From JAGLHV01 sp023143305 [NCBI: Clostridia bacterium] (GTDB lineage Bacteria > CBDUZB01 > JAGLHV01): a stretch of DNA of 49,327 nt. The notes below the pieces were generated by a model, which saw nothing but the letters and a program-made list of their open reading frames with translations, made no database searches and had not been told where the DNA came from. The stretch spans positions 1 to 49,327 of the forward strand of contig DAOVVV010000020.1 of assembly GCA_030637025.1 (NCBI GenBank), given 5' to 3'. Numbering within the stretch: position 1 is the stretch's first letter; each line of letters opens with the position of its first letter. Below, in pieces: positions 35,342 through 42,951 of this stretch. The translations under genes were made by a program, and so were the position numbers.

Positions 35342-36505
35342 ATGGATAATCCCACTCAAAACGAACATATTGAACAACTATGGCAAGACTTAAAAGAAGG
35401 TGAGTCGTGGCATATAGAATTTAAAGATTATAATTTCGAGAAATTGTCAGAAGATAAATGTGTTGATGAATGGAAAAGAGACTTATCACATGAATTTGCT
35501 GCAATAGGTTCAAGAGGAGGAAGGATATATATAGGTATTGCGAATAATGGAGAAGTAAATGGGATTAAAGGTTCTCATCAAATTTGGCAAGAAAAATTAT
35601 TTGAAAGGTGCTTAGGAAATATAAAACCAAAAATCATTTGGAAATCTTATCTATTTAATGTCCCAAGTTCTAAATTGGATCTTATTAAAATTGAAATAAC
35701 AAAAGGAGAGCCTATTTATTATGTTCAAGGCAAACCTTATATTAGAGAGGGAACGAAATCACACCCTGCAGAACCAGAAGAAGTAAAAGAAAGATTTAAA
35801 GAATATTTTTCGAAAGATATACCCGTTGGTAAAGTTGGTAAAGATGAACAGAATGAAGAAAAATCTCAGATTATTTCTTGGATATTTCATACTATTTTGG
35901 ATATTCTCATTATCACAAATCTTTATCAAGAAAAACAGGTTAATCCACAATTAGATGTTTTGAAATATGAAGTTGAAAAAACAAGAAATGACATTGAAAA
36001 TAATTTGAGTAATATAAAGAAAATATTTGGTGAGGAATCGGATTATTGGAAAAAGTTAGAGTTAATATCTTCTGAAATATTGTCTGCCATGAATATCCAA
36101 TTTATGATAGATGGTGGCAAGAGCTGGAATAAGTGGTTAGAACATATTAAAAAAATCAATCAAATAACAAGTGAACTTTTGGATTTATTAAAAACGGATA
36201 TAAATATTGAAATTAAAGATTTAGAACAACAAAAAGTTTTTGTAAAAGAAAAGTTATTGAGATGGTTAGATTCAATTGATGATTACCATCTTAATAATTT
36301 TGTTTATGATGGCTCGGATTATTCTCGTTTATTACTAAGGTTATATTTTTTACAGTTAGTGAAGTTAGGGGAAATTGAAGTGCAAGAATACAGAAATGTG
36401 GCCGAAAAAATTGAGAAGTTAAGTTGGGCAAGAACTAATGTGGGTTATCAAAATATTATTGAATCTATTCCCGTATTAAAGGAAGAAATTAAAAAATTAA
36501 AATGA
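35342..36505 (+). CDS. AlbA_2 (Schlafen-type) domain protein
   Basis: 387 residues. Residues about 18-150 form an AlbA_2 domain: WHIEFKDYNF (E26, K28), then SHEFAAIGSRGGRIYIGIAN and NGEVNGIKG, and finally GKPYIREGTKSHPA. This fold binds nucleic acid or nucleotide and occurs in regulators, Schlafen-like nucleases and defence proteins. The rest (about 165-387) is helical, with one moderately hydrophobic stretch near 178-195, and I do not recognise it. The last codons overlap the start of the next gene (ATGA at 36502-36505), so the two are co-translated. It follows the methylase-tail remnant by 2 bp and has no clear ribosome site. Confidence 0.75.
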   Translation: MDNPTQNEHIEQLWQDLKEGESWHIEFKDYNFEKLSEDKCVDEWKRDLSHEFAAIGSRGGRIYIGIANNGEVNGIKGSHQIWQEKLFERCLGNIKPKIIWKSYLFNVPSSKLDLIKIEITKGEPIYYVQGKPYIREGTKSHPAEPEEVKERFKEYFSKDIPVGKVGKDEQNEEKSQIISWIFHTILDILIITNLYQEKQVNPQLDVLKYEVEKTRNDIENNLSNIKKIFGEESDYWKKLELISSEILSAMNIQFMIDGGKSWNKWLEHIKKINQITSELLDLLKTDINIEIKDLEQQKVFVKEKLLRWLDSIDDYHLNNFVYDGSDYSRLLLRLYFLQLVKLGEIEVQEYRNVAEKIEKLSWARTNVGYQNIIESIPVLKEEIKKLK

Positions 36506-37332
36506 AGAAATCAGAACAATTGAGCGAAAATAAAAGAAGCGATCAAAAATCAGTAAATATAAAATTATTGCCTGCAGATTTTTGGATTTATTCAAACCCA
36601 ATTATTCTTATGATGAATTTTAAAGGTGGAAAAAGAGCAGAAGCGGGACAATGGTCGCTTGAAATACAAAAAATGTTGCGAGGCATTGTTGAAAGCGTTA
36701 TTGGTTTGGAAAATTTGATGAATCAATTGGCTAGTAACAAAAAAATTTATCTTGAAAATCAAGAAATTCTTATTTCTGATGAGAAAAAATATTGGCTTAT
36801 GATTTATTTAGTTGATAATGCGATTTTGAGAATTTATGCTTGTTTGGACAAAATTGCCCAAATGTGCCGTTGTTATTTCGAGCATAAAGAAAATGGGGGG
36901 GCGTTGGAAGCTATAAGAAAATGTGGTTGTACAGAAACAATGAACGAGGATAATTGTAATTTTGGCAGTTTAATAACTTACCTTAATTCCGGTAAAAATA
37001 AAAATCAGAGAAAATTAGAAATCGTAGAAACGCTTAATAAAATTAACAACAATAAAAGTATATCAATTTTGCGAGCATATCGAAACACCTTTTCACATAA
37101 AAAACATGCTATTGATCAAACTGCTGGGATTGATCCCAAAGTTTGTTCAGAGTATAAACCGGACGGAACAGTAGAAACGCAATTTAGTTTTGGCGAACAA
37201 TTACCTTCGTTAAATTGGTTTAGAGTTGAGCTTGTTAATGCAAACAATGCCATAATTAAAGGTTTAGCAATAATTCAAAACATAATTTTTCCAAGAGATT
37301 TTAATATTACAATTTCTAAAAAATCAAAGTAG
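36502..37332 (+). CDS. HEPN-domain protein (Cthe_2314-like), putative RNase
   Basis: 276 residues, helical. SILRAYRNTFSHKKHAI contains R194-N-x3-H199, the HEPN catalytic motif in its common RN-x3-H form, followed by extra His/Lys residues. Coupled by a 4-bp overlap to the AlbA_2 gene. A HEPN RNase translated together with a nucleic-acid-binding partner suggests a toxin-antitoxin or abortive-infection pair; which protein restrains which is not evident. Stop at 37330-37332. Confidence 0.65.
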   Translation: MKKSEQLSENKRSDQKSVNIKLLPADFWIYSNPIILMMNFKGGKRAEAGQWSLEIQKMLRGIVESVIGLENLMNQLASNKKIYLENQEILISDEKKYWLMIYLVDNAILRIYACLDKIAQMCRCYFEHKENGGALEAIRKCGCTETMNEDNCNFGSLITYLNSGKNKNQRKLEIVETLNKINNNKSISILRAYRNTFSHKKHAIDQTAGIDPKVCSEYKPDGTVETQFSFGEQLPSLNWFRVELVNANNAIIKGLAIIQNIIFPRDFNITISKKSK

Positions 37333-37546
37333 TTGGGACGGCAGCTTCCTAATTTTCTAAAGTTACGAAGGTCAAGTAATCTACGAGTGATAGTTGCTGG
37401 CACGTCTGTCTACCGAAACTTTGTGCAGGCGGAAAAAATTACGGTGGCGAAAAAGAACAATCGGAAATCGGTAAACTTTATCGGTTTATACTTGAATCGT
37501 AAAAAAAGTAAGAAGATATAAAATACAGACAAGTACACTCGTTTGA
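37333..37546 (+). pseudogene. Degraded coding-like stretch between the HEPN gene and tail copy 3
   Basis: A 62-codon frame from TTG 37333 has no ribosome site. Another frame holds GGEKEQSEIGKLYRFILES before a stop at about 37499. Base composition is richer in G+C than its neighbours. Neither frame resembles a family I know, and the mix of frames suggests a decayed gene or a short non-coding insertion. Confidence 0.3.
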
Positions 37547-37645
37547 AAGCGAGAAATTAAAAAGCTTGACCGTGAAATTGACGAGGCAACTTATAAACTC
37601 TATGGACTTACAAATGAAGAAATTAAAACAATTGAAAAGTCATAA
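37528..37645 (+). pseudogene. Methylase C-terminal tail remnant (copy 3), frameshifted
   Basis: TDKYTRLK in one frame continues, after one extra base near 37548, as REIKKLDREIDEATYKLYGL and TNEEIKTIEKS before TAA at 37643-37645. It aligns with TDKHNSLKREIEKLDCKIDE of the fragment at 33832. The DNA of the two tails is strikingly similar, so they share a recent origin. Confidence 0.75.
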
Positions 37646-38501
37646 TGTGTTAGATCAAAATGATTTAAAGAACATATTTTTAGAGAATGCACCTGAACGC
37701 TATAATCGTGAAGCACTCGATGTGCTTTTTCATCGCACGATAAATGACCACATTGATAGTACCGAAGCCCTTTTTCTTACAAGAGTTAACGACTTTAAGA
37801 AAAATATTAATAAAGGAAAAAAAAGTTGGCTTTCACTTTTTGCCGAAATCCATTCCCGTTATATGCTCGCAGAAAGCATAAAGAAAAATGGCGGGAAAGT
37901 ACTGTTTTCAAAAAAAGACGAAAACGATTTGCATATTCAAAAAAATAAAGGTAATGTTTCTGTGGAAGTAAAAGCAATAATGCCTTCGGATTTTCAGCTT
38001 GATTATGATAATTTCTTGAAAGAAGTAAGGAATATTCCCTCTGGCAAGATTGTTTCTATTAGGGTTAAAAACAGCAATAATGATAGAAACGAGATTTTTA
38101 ACAATATCAAGAACAAATTGCAAAATCTGAATGATGATTATTCCAATGATGATTTTGAGATCAAGTTTATCAACGACTCGCGGGATCAAAACAAAACAGC
38201 TTTTATTGGACCACCATTATGTTTATGGATAAAGCAAGAAGACTTAATAAAAGTGATAAAGCAAAAACTGAGGGACAAACCAAAGCAAATTAAAAAAGCA
38301 AACATTATTTTTTTTTACTCTTTCCATAATATGTTTGATTCTGAGGATTTTTGCGAAGCGATAAAAACAATTTCTACAGAACTTCAAACTATTGATAATA
38401 AAAAAATTTTATTTTTTACGCCATGGAATCGTGGGCGTCTGATTGCTATTATAAAAGAAAATGAAGAGTGGATTATAAAAAATATTGAAGATATTGTTTA
38501 A
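37614..38501 (+). CDS. PD-(D/E)XK nuclease-fold protein
   Basis: The frame is open from TTG 37566, but its first 80 bases overlap methylase-tail copy 3 in another frame, so I place the start at ATG 37614; GTG 37647, just after the tail's stop, is also possible. LFAEIHSRYMLAESIKKNGG, then KDENDLHIQ and VSVEVKAI give the PD-(D/E)XK pattern: a Glu in the first helix, a D, and E-x-K thirteen residues later. This is the core of many restriction-type nucleases. The C-terminal half is a second alpha/beta region ending LFFTPWNRGRLIAIIKENEE. Probably a defence nuclease; no partner methylase is intact here. Confidence 0.6.
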   Translation: MKKLKQLKSHNVLDQNDLKNIFLENAPERYNREALDVLFHRTINDHIDSTEALFLTRVNDFKKNINKGKKSWLSLFAEIHSRYMLAESIKKNGGKVLFSKKDENDLHIQKNKGNVSVEVKAIMPSDFQLDYDNFLKEVRNIPSGKIVSIRVKNSNNDRNEIFNNIKNKLQNLNDDYSNDDFEIKFINDSRDQNKTAFIGPPLCLWIKQEDLIKVIKQKLRDKPKQIKKANIIFFYSFHNMFDSEDFCEAIKTISTELQTIDNKKILFFTPWNRGRLIAIIKENEEWIIKNIEDIV

Positions 38502-38584
38502 ATTTTAGATGGCGGTGCGCTATCTTCATTGGCACGAAAAATTGCGGCGTAAAAAGCGAAGGAGGGAGAAAAACATTTTAAACT

Positions 38585-39073
38585 ATGATACAACTTCCAG
38601 ATACTAAAATATTTATTGGCTCAATGAACGATATTGCTCAAACAAACGACCGAGATTGGGCTTTTGTACATGCGACACAATCGATCCATTATAAAATCTT
38701 TGGTTGGAATAGGACAACAAACAAGCCCAACAAAAGTCATCCTAACTATATCTTTTATGAAAAAGGTAATAGGCTTTCGTTAAACTGGGTTGATGGTGCC
38801 GCTCATCTTTATAATTGGAGCGGAGTTGAAACATTTAATAAAATTCTTGATTTTATAGAAAAATGGAGCGATCAAAGAAAAATTTTAATTCATTGTGATC
38901 AAGGGCAGTCAAGAGCACCTACGGTTGGTTTGCTTTATTTAGCTAAAAGGCTTAAAATTATTCCTAATGATTGTTTTATATCTGCTAAAAATGAGTTTAT
39001 AAAACTATACTTGAATTATTCGCCGAGCGGGATAGGTAATTATGTGGATAATAAATGGGAAGAAATTAGTTGA
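38585..39073 (+). CDS. Dual-specificity-type (CX5R) protein phosphatase
   Basis: 162 residues. KILIHCDQGQSRAPTVGLLY carries the cysteine phosphatase P-loop C104-x5-R110 flanked by His and Ala-Pro as in dual-specificity phosphatases. The upstream Asp in NWVDGAAHLYNW is a candidate general acid. It follows the nuclease-like gene by about 80 bp, with AAGGAGGGAG at 38559-38568, rather far from the ATG. The substrate could be phospho-Tyr/Ser/Thr, or nucleotide or RNA 5'-phosphate as in some phage and defence members. End of the defence-like block. Confidence 0.8.
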   Translation: MIQLPDTKIFIGSMNDIAQTNDRDWAFVHATQSIHYKIFGWNRTTNKPNKSHPNYIFYEKGNRLSLNWVDGAAHLYNWSGVETFNKILDFIEKWSDQRKILIHCDQGQSRAPTVGLLYLAKRLKIIPNDCFISAKNEFIKLYLNYSPSGIGNYVDNKWEEIS

Positions 39074-39161
39074 AAAGGTATTGCTAATTATTTAAGGGTA
39101 GTACGTTAATGAAGTTTGTACAGCTTATTTTATCTTTGACCAAAAAACAGGGAAAAAATAT

Positions 39162-39189
39162 TTGTTTTTTATTTTTCTTGTGCTATAAT
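39162..39189 (+). promoter_or_regulatory. Promoter-like element upstream of the RAYT gene
   Basis: TTGTTT at 39162-39167 and TATAAT at 39184-39189 with a 16-bp spacer. The same layout and much of the sequence (CTTGTGCTATAATT) recur at 39873-39900 downstream of the RAYT gene. Confidence 0.5.
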
Positions 39190-39197
39190 TAAATATG

Positions 39198-39282
39198 TTG
39201 TAGGGGTGGCATGAACTTGTACTGAGCTTGTCGAATGTATGATGCTCGAAATGAACGGGTTGGATGAATCCAACCCCTACAA
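39198..39282 (+). repeat. Inverted pair of GTAG-headed elements upstream of the RAYT gene
   Basis: TTGTAGGGGT at 39198-39207 is the exact reverse complement of ACCCCTACAA at 39273-39282. The right half holds the palindrome GGGTTGGAT-GA-ATCCAACCC (39257-39276). This is the arrangement of a BIME: two REP-like units in opposite orientation. Confidence 0.7.
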
Positions 39283-39286
39283 AAAA
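39253..39286 (-). repeat. REP palindrome, identical copy A
   Basis: A 34-bp sequence identical to 39735-39768. Stem 39257-39265 pairs with 39268-39276. Read on the minus strand it begins TGTAGGGG, as the copies at 33397 and 33656 do. Confidence 0.85.
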
Positions 39287-39306
39287 ACGTTAAAGGGATG
39301 ACATTT

Positions 39307-39783
39307 ATGACTCCCGAGATTTTGCCCAAAAGAAAAGACATACGTTTAAAGAATTATGATTATAAAAAGAATGGATACTATTTTGTTACCATTTGCACTC
39401 ACAACAAAAAACCACTCTGTTACCAATATGAGAACATCATTTCGCGTATTTTATATCTTTTACCTGTTCGTTTTCCTGGATTAGAGATAGATTATCAGGT
39501 TATCATGCCGACGCATATTCATGCAATTTTAATATTTGATGGAGTAAAGGTAGCTTTGGGAGAAGTTATTAGGACATTTAAAGCTTTAGTAAGTAAAGAA
39601 AGTAATAGAAAAAGAATTTGGCAAAGGGGTTATTATGAACATGTAATTCGAGGCGAAAGAGCTTTATTGAAGATTCGAGAGTATATTCAGAATAATCCAT
39701 TGATTGAAGATATCAATTTTAAGCAATTTTATTTGAACGGGTTGGATGAATCCAACCCCTACAAAAAACCAGACAAGATTTAA
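39307..39783 (+). CDS. REP-associated tyrosine transposase (RAYT, Y1 HUH family)
   Basis: 158 residues from ATG 39307, which has AAAGGG nine bases upstream; ATG 39298 touches that site and is less likely. RLKNYDYKKNGYYFVTICT is the Y1 transposase start, PTHIHAILIF the HUH metal site, and WQRGYYEHVIR followed by IREYIQNNP the conserved C-terminal helices. RAYTs cut and move single-stranded REP hairpins marked by a GTAG tetranucleotide. The gene is flanked by REP palindromes; the downstream one lies inside its own 3' coding end (encoding NGLDESNPYKK). The loop between HUH and the Tyr helix is shorter than usual, so activity is uncertain. Confidence 0.85.
   Translation: MTPEILPKRKDIRLKNYDYKKNGYYFVTICTHNKKPLCYQYENIISRILYLLPVRFPGLEIDYQVIMPTHIHAILIFDGVKVALGEVIRTFKALVSKESNRKRIWQRGYYEHVIRGERALLKIREYIQNNPLIEDINFKQFYLNGLDESNPYKKPDKI
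39735..39768 (-). repeat. REP palindrome, identical copy B, inside the RAYT 3' end
   Basis: Identical over 34 bp to 39253-39286. Stem 39739-39747 pairs with 39750-39758. A + strand GTAGGGG element follows at 39788, so the downstream side is also an inverted pair. Confidence 0.85.
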
Positions 39784-39872
39784 AGTGGTAGGGGTGGTAT
39801 GAACTTGTTCTGAGCTTTTTGAATGTATAACACCCAAAAACACCCAAACAAAAAAAGCGAAGAAAAAAACAG

Positions 39873-39900
39873 TTGTTTTTTTACTTTCTTGTGCTATAAT
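39873..39900 (+). promoter_or_regulatory. Promoter-like element upstream of the first large exported protein
   Basis: TTGTTT at 39873-39878, TATAAT at 39895-39900, spacer 16 bp. It would give a leader of about 110 bases before the ATG at 40018. It duplicates the element at 39162. Confidence 0.5.
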
Positions 39901-40017
39901 TGGATGTATTGTAATTAATTTCAAGGTATTACTGGTAAAATAATTTATGGTTTTAAAATATGTGTGTGGATATTTTTAGATAATAAAAAAATAAAGAAAA
40001 AGATCAAGGAGGGGTGA

Positions 40018-42489
40018 ATGAAATTGAAAAAAGGGTTGAGTAGCATTTTGTTCTGTATTTGTTTTTTAGCTTTGGTGTCTCTTTTAGGTAAAGGGCTGAT
40101 TGGTTTTGTTTATGCGGAAAGTAATCAATCAAATCAGGTAAGAATTGATTGGAGCGAGTTTAAAAAACTATTAAAAATTGATGCCGACGAGATTAAACTG
40201 AGCTGGGATGAATTTAAAAGACTTATAGCTCAGACCGGAAGTGAAATAAAAGTGGAATATAACATCCAGAATGGTATGGTGGTCTTACAGCGTGAGCAAT
40301 TTAAAAAATTATTACAACAAATGAAACCGCCGTATACAAAGCCCTTGCAGCCTCCTGCTGATTATTTAATTACTAAAGCGGAATATTCCGGGATTATGGG
40401 AAAGAAAAGTACGACTTTTAAAGTTCGCTTCTTTTTAGAGATATTTAAAAAAGAAAGAAAAGCCTATCCCAAGATTCGTCTCCTGCCGCAGAAAGTAGCC
40501 TTAAAAGAAATTAAATTAAATGATAAACCGGCTCTGGTGATGAATGAAGGTGGTTGGTATGTGCTTACCACCCCTAAATCCGGACAGCATATAATTGATC
40601 TGGAATTTTCCGTTAAATCAGCTCTGGATAAGGGGCCTGATGTATTGAATCTTAATATTCCTCAAACTGCTATTACTTTGTTTAATCTGACTATACCGCT
40701 CAAAGAAGTTAAAGTAGAAGTTCCTCAGGCCAAGCAAATAACTATATCCAGGGTTGCCGCTCAGACCAAAGTTAAGGCGATACTTTCTACCACCAGTTAT
40801 GTCAATGTTAAGTTGCACCGGACCATTGTCGTAGAGAAAAAGAAAGGACCGGCTAAACTTTATGCGGAAACAATGAACCTGTTTTCTTTGGAAGATGATG
40901 CCTTACGGGTAAATACCCGGTTTAAATTGAATATTTTACAAAATACAATAGCTAAAGTTAAAGTATCTGTTCCCCATGGTTATAGTGTTCTTTATGTAAA
41001 AAATCAAAATTGGCAGGAAATTCGGGATTGGAGTACAAAAAAAGTAAAAGAAAAAGAAATTCTTACTGTGCCTTTTGAAAGTGAAAAAGAAGGAACGGTT
41101 GTTTTTAATGTAGTATCGGAGAAAATATTTACCGATGAGCAAAGTGAGCTTGAATTTAACGGGTTTGAGGTTTTGGATGCAATCAGGGAGACAGGTTATA
41201 TTGGGGCGGAAAAAAAGAGCACTGCTGAGGCGGAAATTGTTAAAGTAGATAATATCGATCGGGTTGATATTCAGGAATTACCTTATGATTTAATTAATAT
41301 GTCGGCAAAGCCTCTTATTTTTGGTTTTCGTTATTTAAGGCATCCTTTCCTTTTGTCTTTGAAAGTTATTAAACACGAAGAACTTCCTACGGTAAATACA
41401 GTAATTGATAATGCCAGCGTAATGTCGGTATTGTTAGAAGAAGGAAAGGTTATTACCAGGGTGGTTTATACGATGCGTAATACCTGGAAGCAGTTTCTCC
41501 AGTTAAAATTACCGGCGGAAGCGGAAATATGGAGCCTTTATGTTAACGGGAAAAGAGAACTTCCTTCCAAGACGAAAGAAGGGAAATTTATGATTCCTTT
41601 AATCCGTTCCAGAATAGAGGGGGAGAATATAACTTCTTTTGATGTGGAAATACTTTATTATCATAAAAATAAAAAATTTTGTATTGCCGGGTCAAAAAAA
41701 CTGCAATTTCCTATAGTAGACGTAGTAATGAGTAAAATGTTATGGTCTTGTTATTTTCCGATAGATTATAGCTTTCTTCATTTTGGCGGTGATGTAGAAA
41801 AAGAAAAACTTGCCAGTGGTATTCGTCCGCTGATAGGTAATAAGCGGGTGTTTACCTATAGATCGGTTAATGGTTATAACGAGGCATTGGAAGATTGGAA
41901 GAGGCAGGGGGGTAGACAACAGCGTAGTAGTAGCGGGAGACTTAAAAAAACACAGCAATTGTTACAAAGCGAATTCAGGATAAATAGCGATAATAACGGA
42001 TTTCTTAACCAACTGTCCCAGGAGATTAATTTTGCCGAAAATATTAAAAAAGAACAACAGCAGGGTGTTATTGCCCGGGGAGGGGGTGGTGTAGCCCTTT
42101 TAAAAATAGAAATGCCTACTTCCGGTCAAATTTACCGCTTTGCCAAAACCCTGATAGAAGGGGAGGAGCTATATTTAAGTTTTCAATATGTAAGAGGATG
42201 GGTGGGTATGGTTTTTAAATTTTTATTTCTTTTTCTTTTTGGTTATATCATTTATTTTATGCGTGTGGTGATTAGAAACAGATATATAAGAATTAAAAAT
42301 TGGTTTGCCTTGTATAAAGATTTCTGGGATAAACTTAAAACTCCTCAGGGAACACGAGTTTTACTTTGTATAGGAGCAGTGGCTTTTTTATTTATTTCGC
42401 GATTTCTTTTTGTGGTCTTTGTTTTGCTTTTTTTGGTTGCCTGGATAAAACCGGAGTGGATTTTCGGTAAAAAAGATCAAACTCCTTAA
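40018..42489 (+). CDS. Large exported/membrane protein, paralogue 1 (unknown function)
   Basis: 823 residues. AAGGAGG at 40006-40012 gives a strong ribosome site. A signal peptide or N-terminal helix covers about residues 5-36 (cut after FVYA). It is followed by a repeated motif, DWSEFKKLLKID then LSWDEFKRLIAQTG, a long strand-rich ectodomain and two C-terminal membrane segments (about 725-745 and 790-815). A Gln/Arg/Ser-rich linker (about 625-685) precedes the last domain. The gene at 42952 is a full-length paralogue. I do not recognise the family. The likely topology is a big periplasmic domain anchored at its C-terminus in the inner membrane. Confidence 0.75.
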   Translation: MKLKKGLSSILFCICFLALVSLLGKGLIGFVYAESNQSNQVRIDWSEFKKLLKIDADEIKLSWDEFKRLIAQTGSEIKVEYNIQNGMVVLQREQFKKLLQQMKPPYTKPLQPPADYLITKAEYSGIMGKKSTTFKVRFFLEIFKKERKAYPKIRLLPQKVALKEIKLNDKPALVMNEGGWYVLTTPKSGQHIIDLEFSVKSALDKGPDVLNLNIPQTAITLFNLTIPLKEVKVEVPQAKQITISRVAAQTKVKAILSTTSYVNVKLHRTIVVEKKKGPAKLYAETMNLFSLEDDALRVNTRFKLNILQNTIAKVKVSVPHGYSVLYVKNQNWQEIRDWSTKKVKEKEILTVPFESEKEGTVVFNVVSEKIFTDEQSELEFNGFEVLDAIRETGYIGAEKKSTAEAEIVKVDNIDRVDIQELPYDLINMSAKPLIFGFRYLRHPFLLSLKVIKHEELPTVNTVIDNASVMSVLLEEGKVITRVVYTMRNTWKQFLQLKLPAEAEIWSLYVNGKRELPSKTKEGKFMIPLIRSRIEGENITSFDVEILYYHKNKKFCIAGSKKLQFPIVDVVMSKMLWSCYFPIDYSFLHFGGDVEKEKLASGIRPLIGNKRVFTYRSVNGYNEALEDWKRQGGRQQRSSSGRLKKTQQLLQSEFRINSDNNGFLNQLSQEINFAENIKKEQQQGVIARGGGGVALLKIEMPTSGQIYRFAKTLIEGEELYLSFQYVRGWVGMVFKFLFLFLFGYIIYFMRVVIRNRYIRIKNWFALYKDFWDKLKTPQGTRVLLCIGAVAFLFISRFLFVVFVLLFLVAWIKPEWIFGKKDQTP

Positions 42490-42951
42490 TCAATGTTATT
42501 AAATATAAAATTTACTAAATCGTTCAAAAATATTTTGTCTTTATTTTATTTAAATCAACGAGACTTAGAGCTTTTCAGGGAGTCGAAGGGTCTCGGGTCT
42601 AATTTCCGCAGCTTGCTGTGTCATTTTCGCGGGCAGACTGTGTTACAATTGTTTTTTTATGTCATCTTCGGGCTTGACCCGGAGATCCAGTAAAATATTA
42701 TCGTCGGAAAATGGATTCCCGATAAAAGATTTCGGGAATGACAAAGCCAAAAACGGCAATTGTGATACATTCTGGAAAACGGTAATTTACAGGAATAGAC
42801 TTTTGCTTTCGCAGGAGTGACATTGATTGATATCCCGCAACTTATTGTGGGGAGGTTCATTTTTTTTAATAGGAATAGGTAAAAAATATCTAAAAAATCG
42901 TTCAAAAAGGACGTTACAGCAAATTGTAACGTCGTAAGGAGGTCTAACAGG
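42490..42951. other. Intergenic region with decayed dispersed repeats and a hairpin
   Basis: No gene seen. It contains pieces of GTCATTCCCG/CGGGAATGAC-type dispersed repeats: 42660-42690 (GTCATC to GATCCAG) and 42712-42742 (TGGATTCCC to GGGAATGAC, stem 42715-42722 with 42732-42739). The 3' end holds a separate hairpin at 42911-42932. Confidence 0.5.
42911..42932 (+). promoter_or_regulatory. Perfect hairpin or operator just before a ribosome site
   Basis: ACGTTACA-GCAAAT-TGTAACGT, 8-bp arms and a 6-base loop, ends 2-3 bases before TAAGGAGGT (42935-42942) of the gene at 42952. It could be a regulator site or an mRNA stem controlling ribosome access. Confidence 0.45.

Noticed and set aside
37333-38585. 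Integron attC sites at the GC-richer snippets near 37333-37460 and 38510-38560
   Set aside because: The two snippets share only weak similarity; I could not find paired R/L boxes or an integrase, so a cassette-integron reading is unsupported.
39664-39924. 86-codon minus-strand frame over the RAYT 3' end
   Set aside because: Antisense of the RAYT coding end and REP palindromes; no motif.
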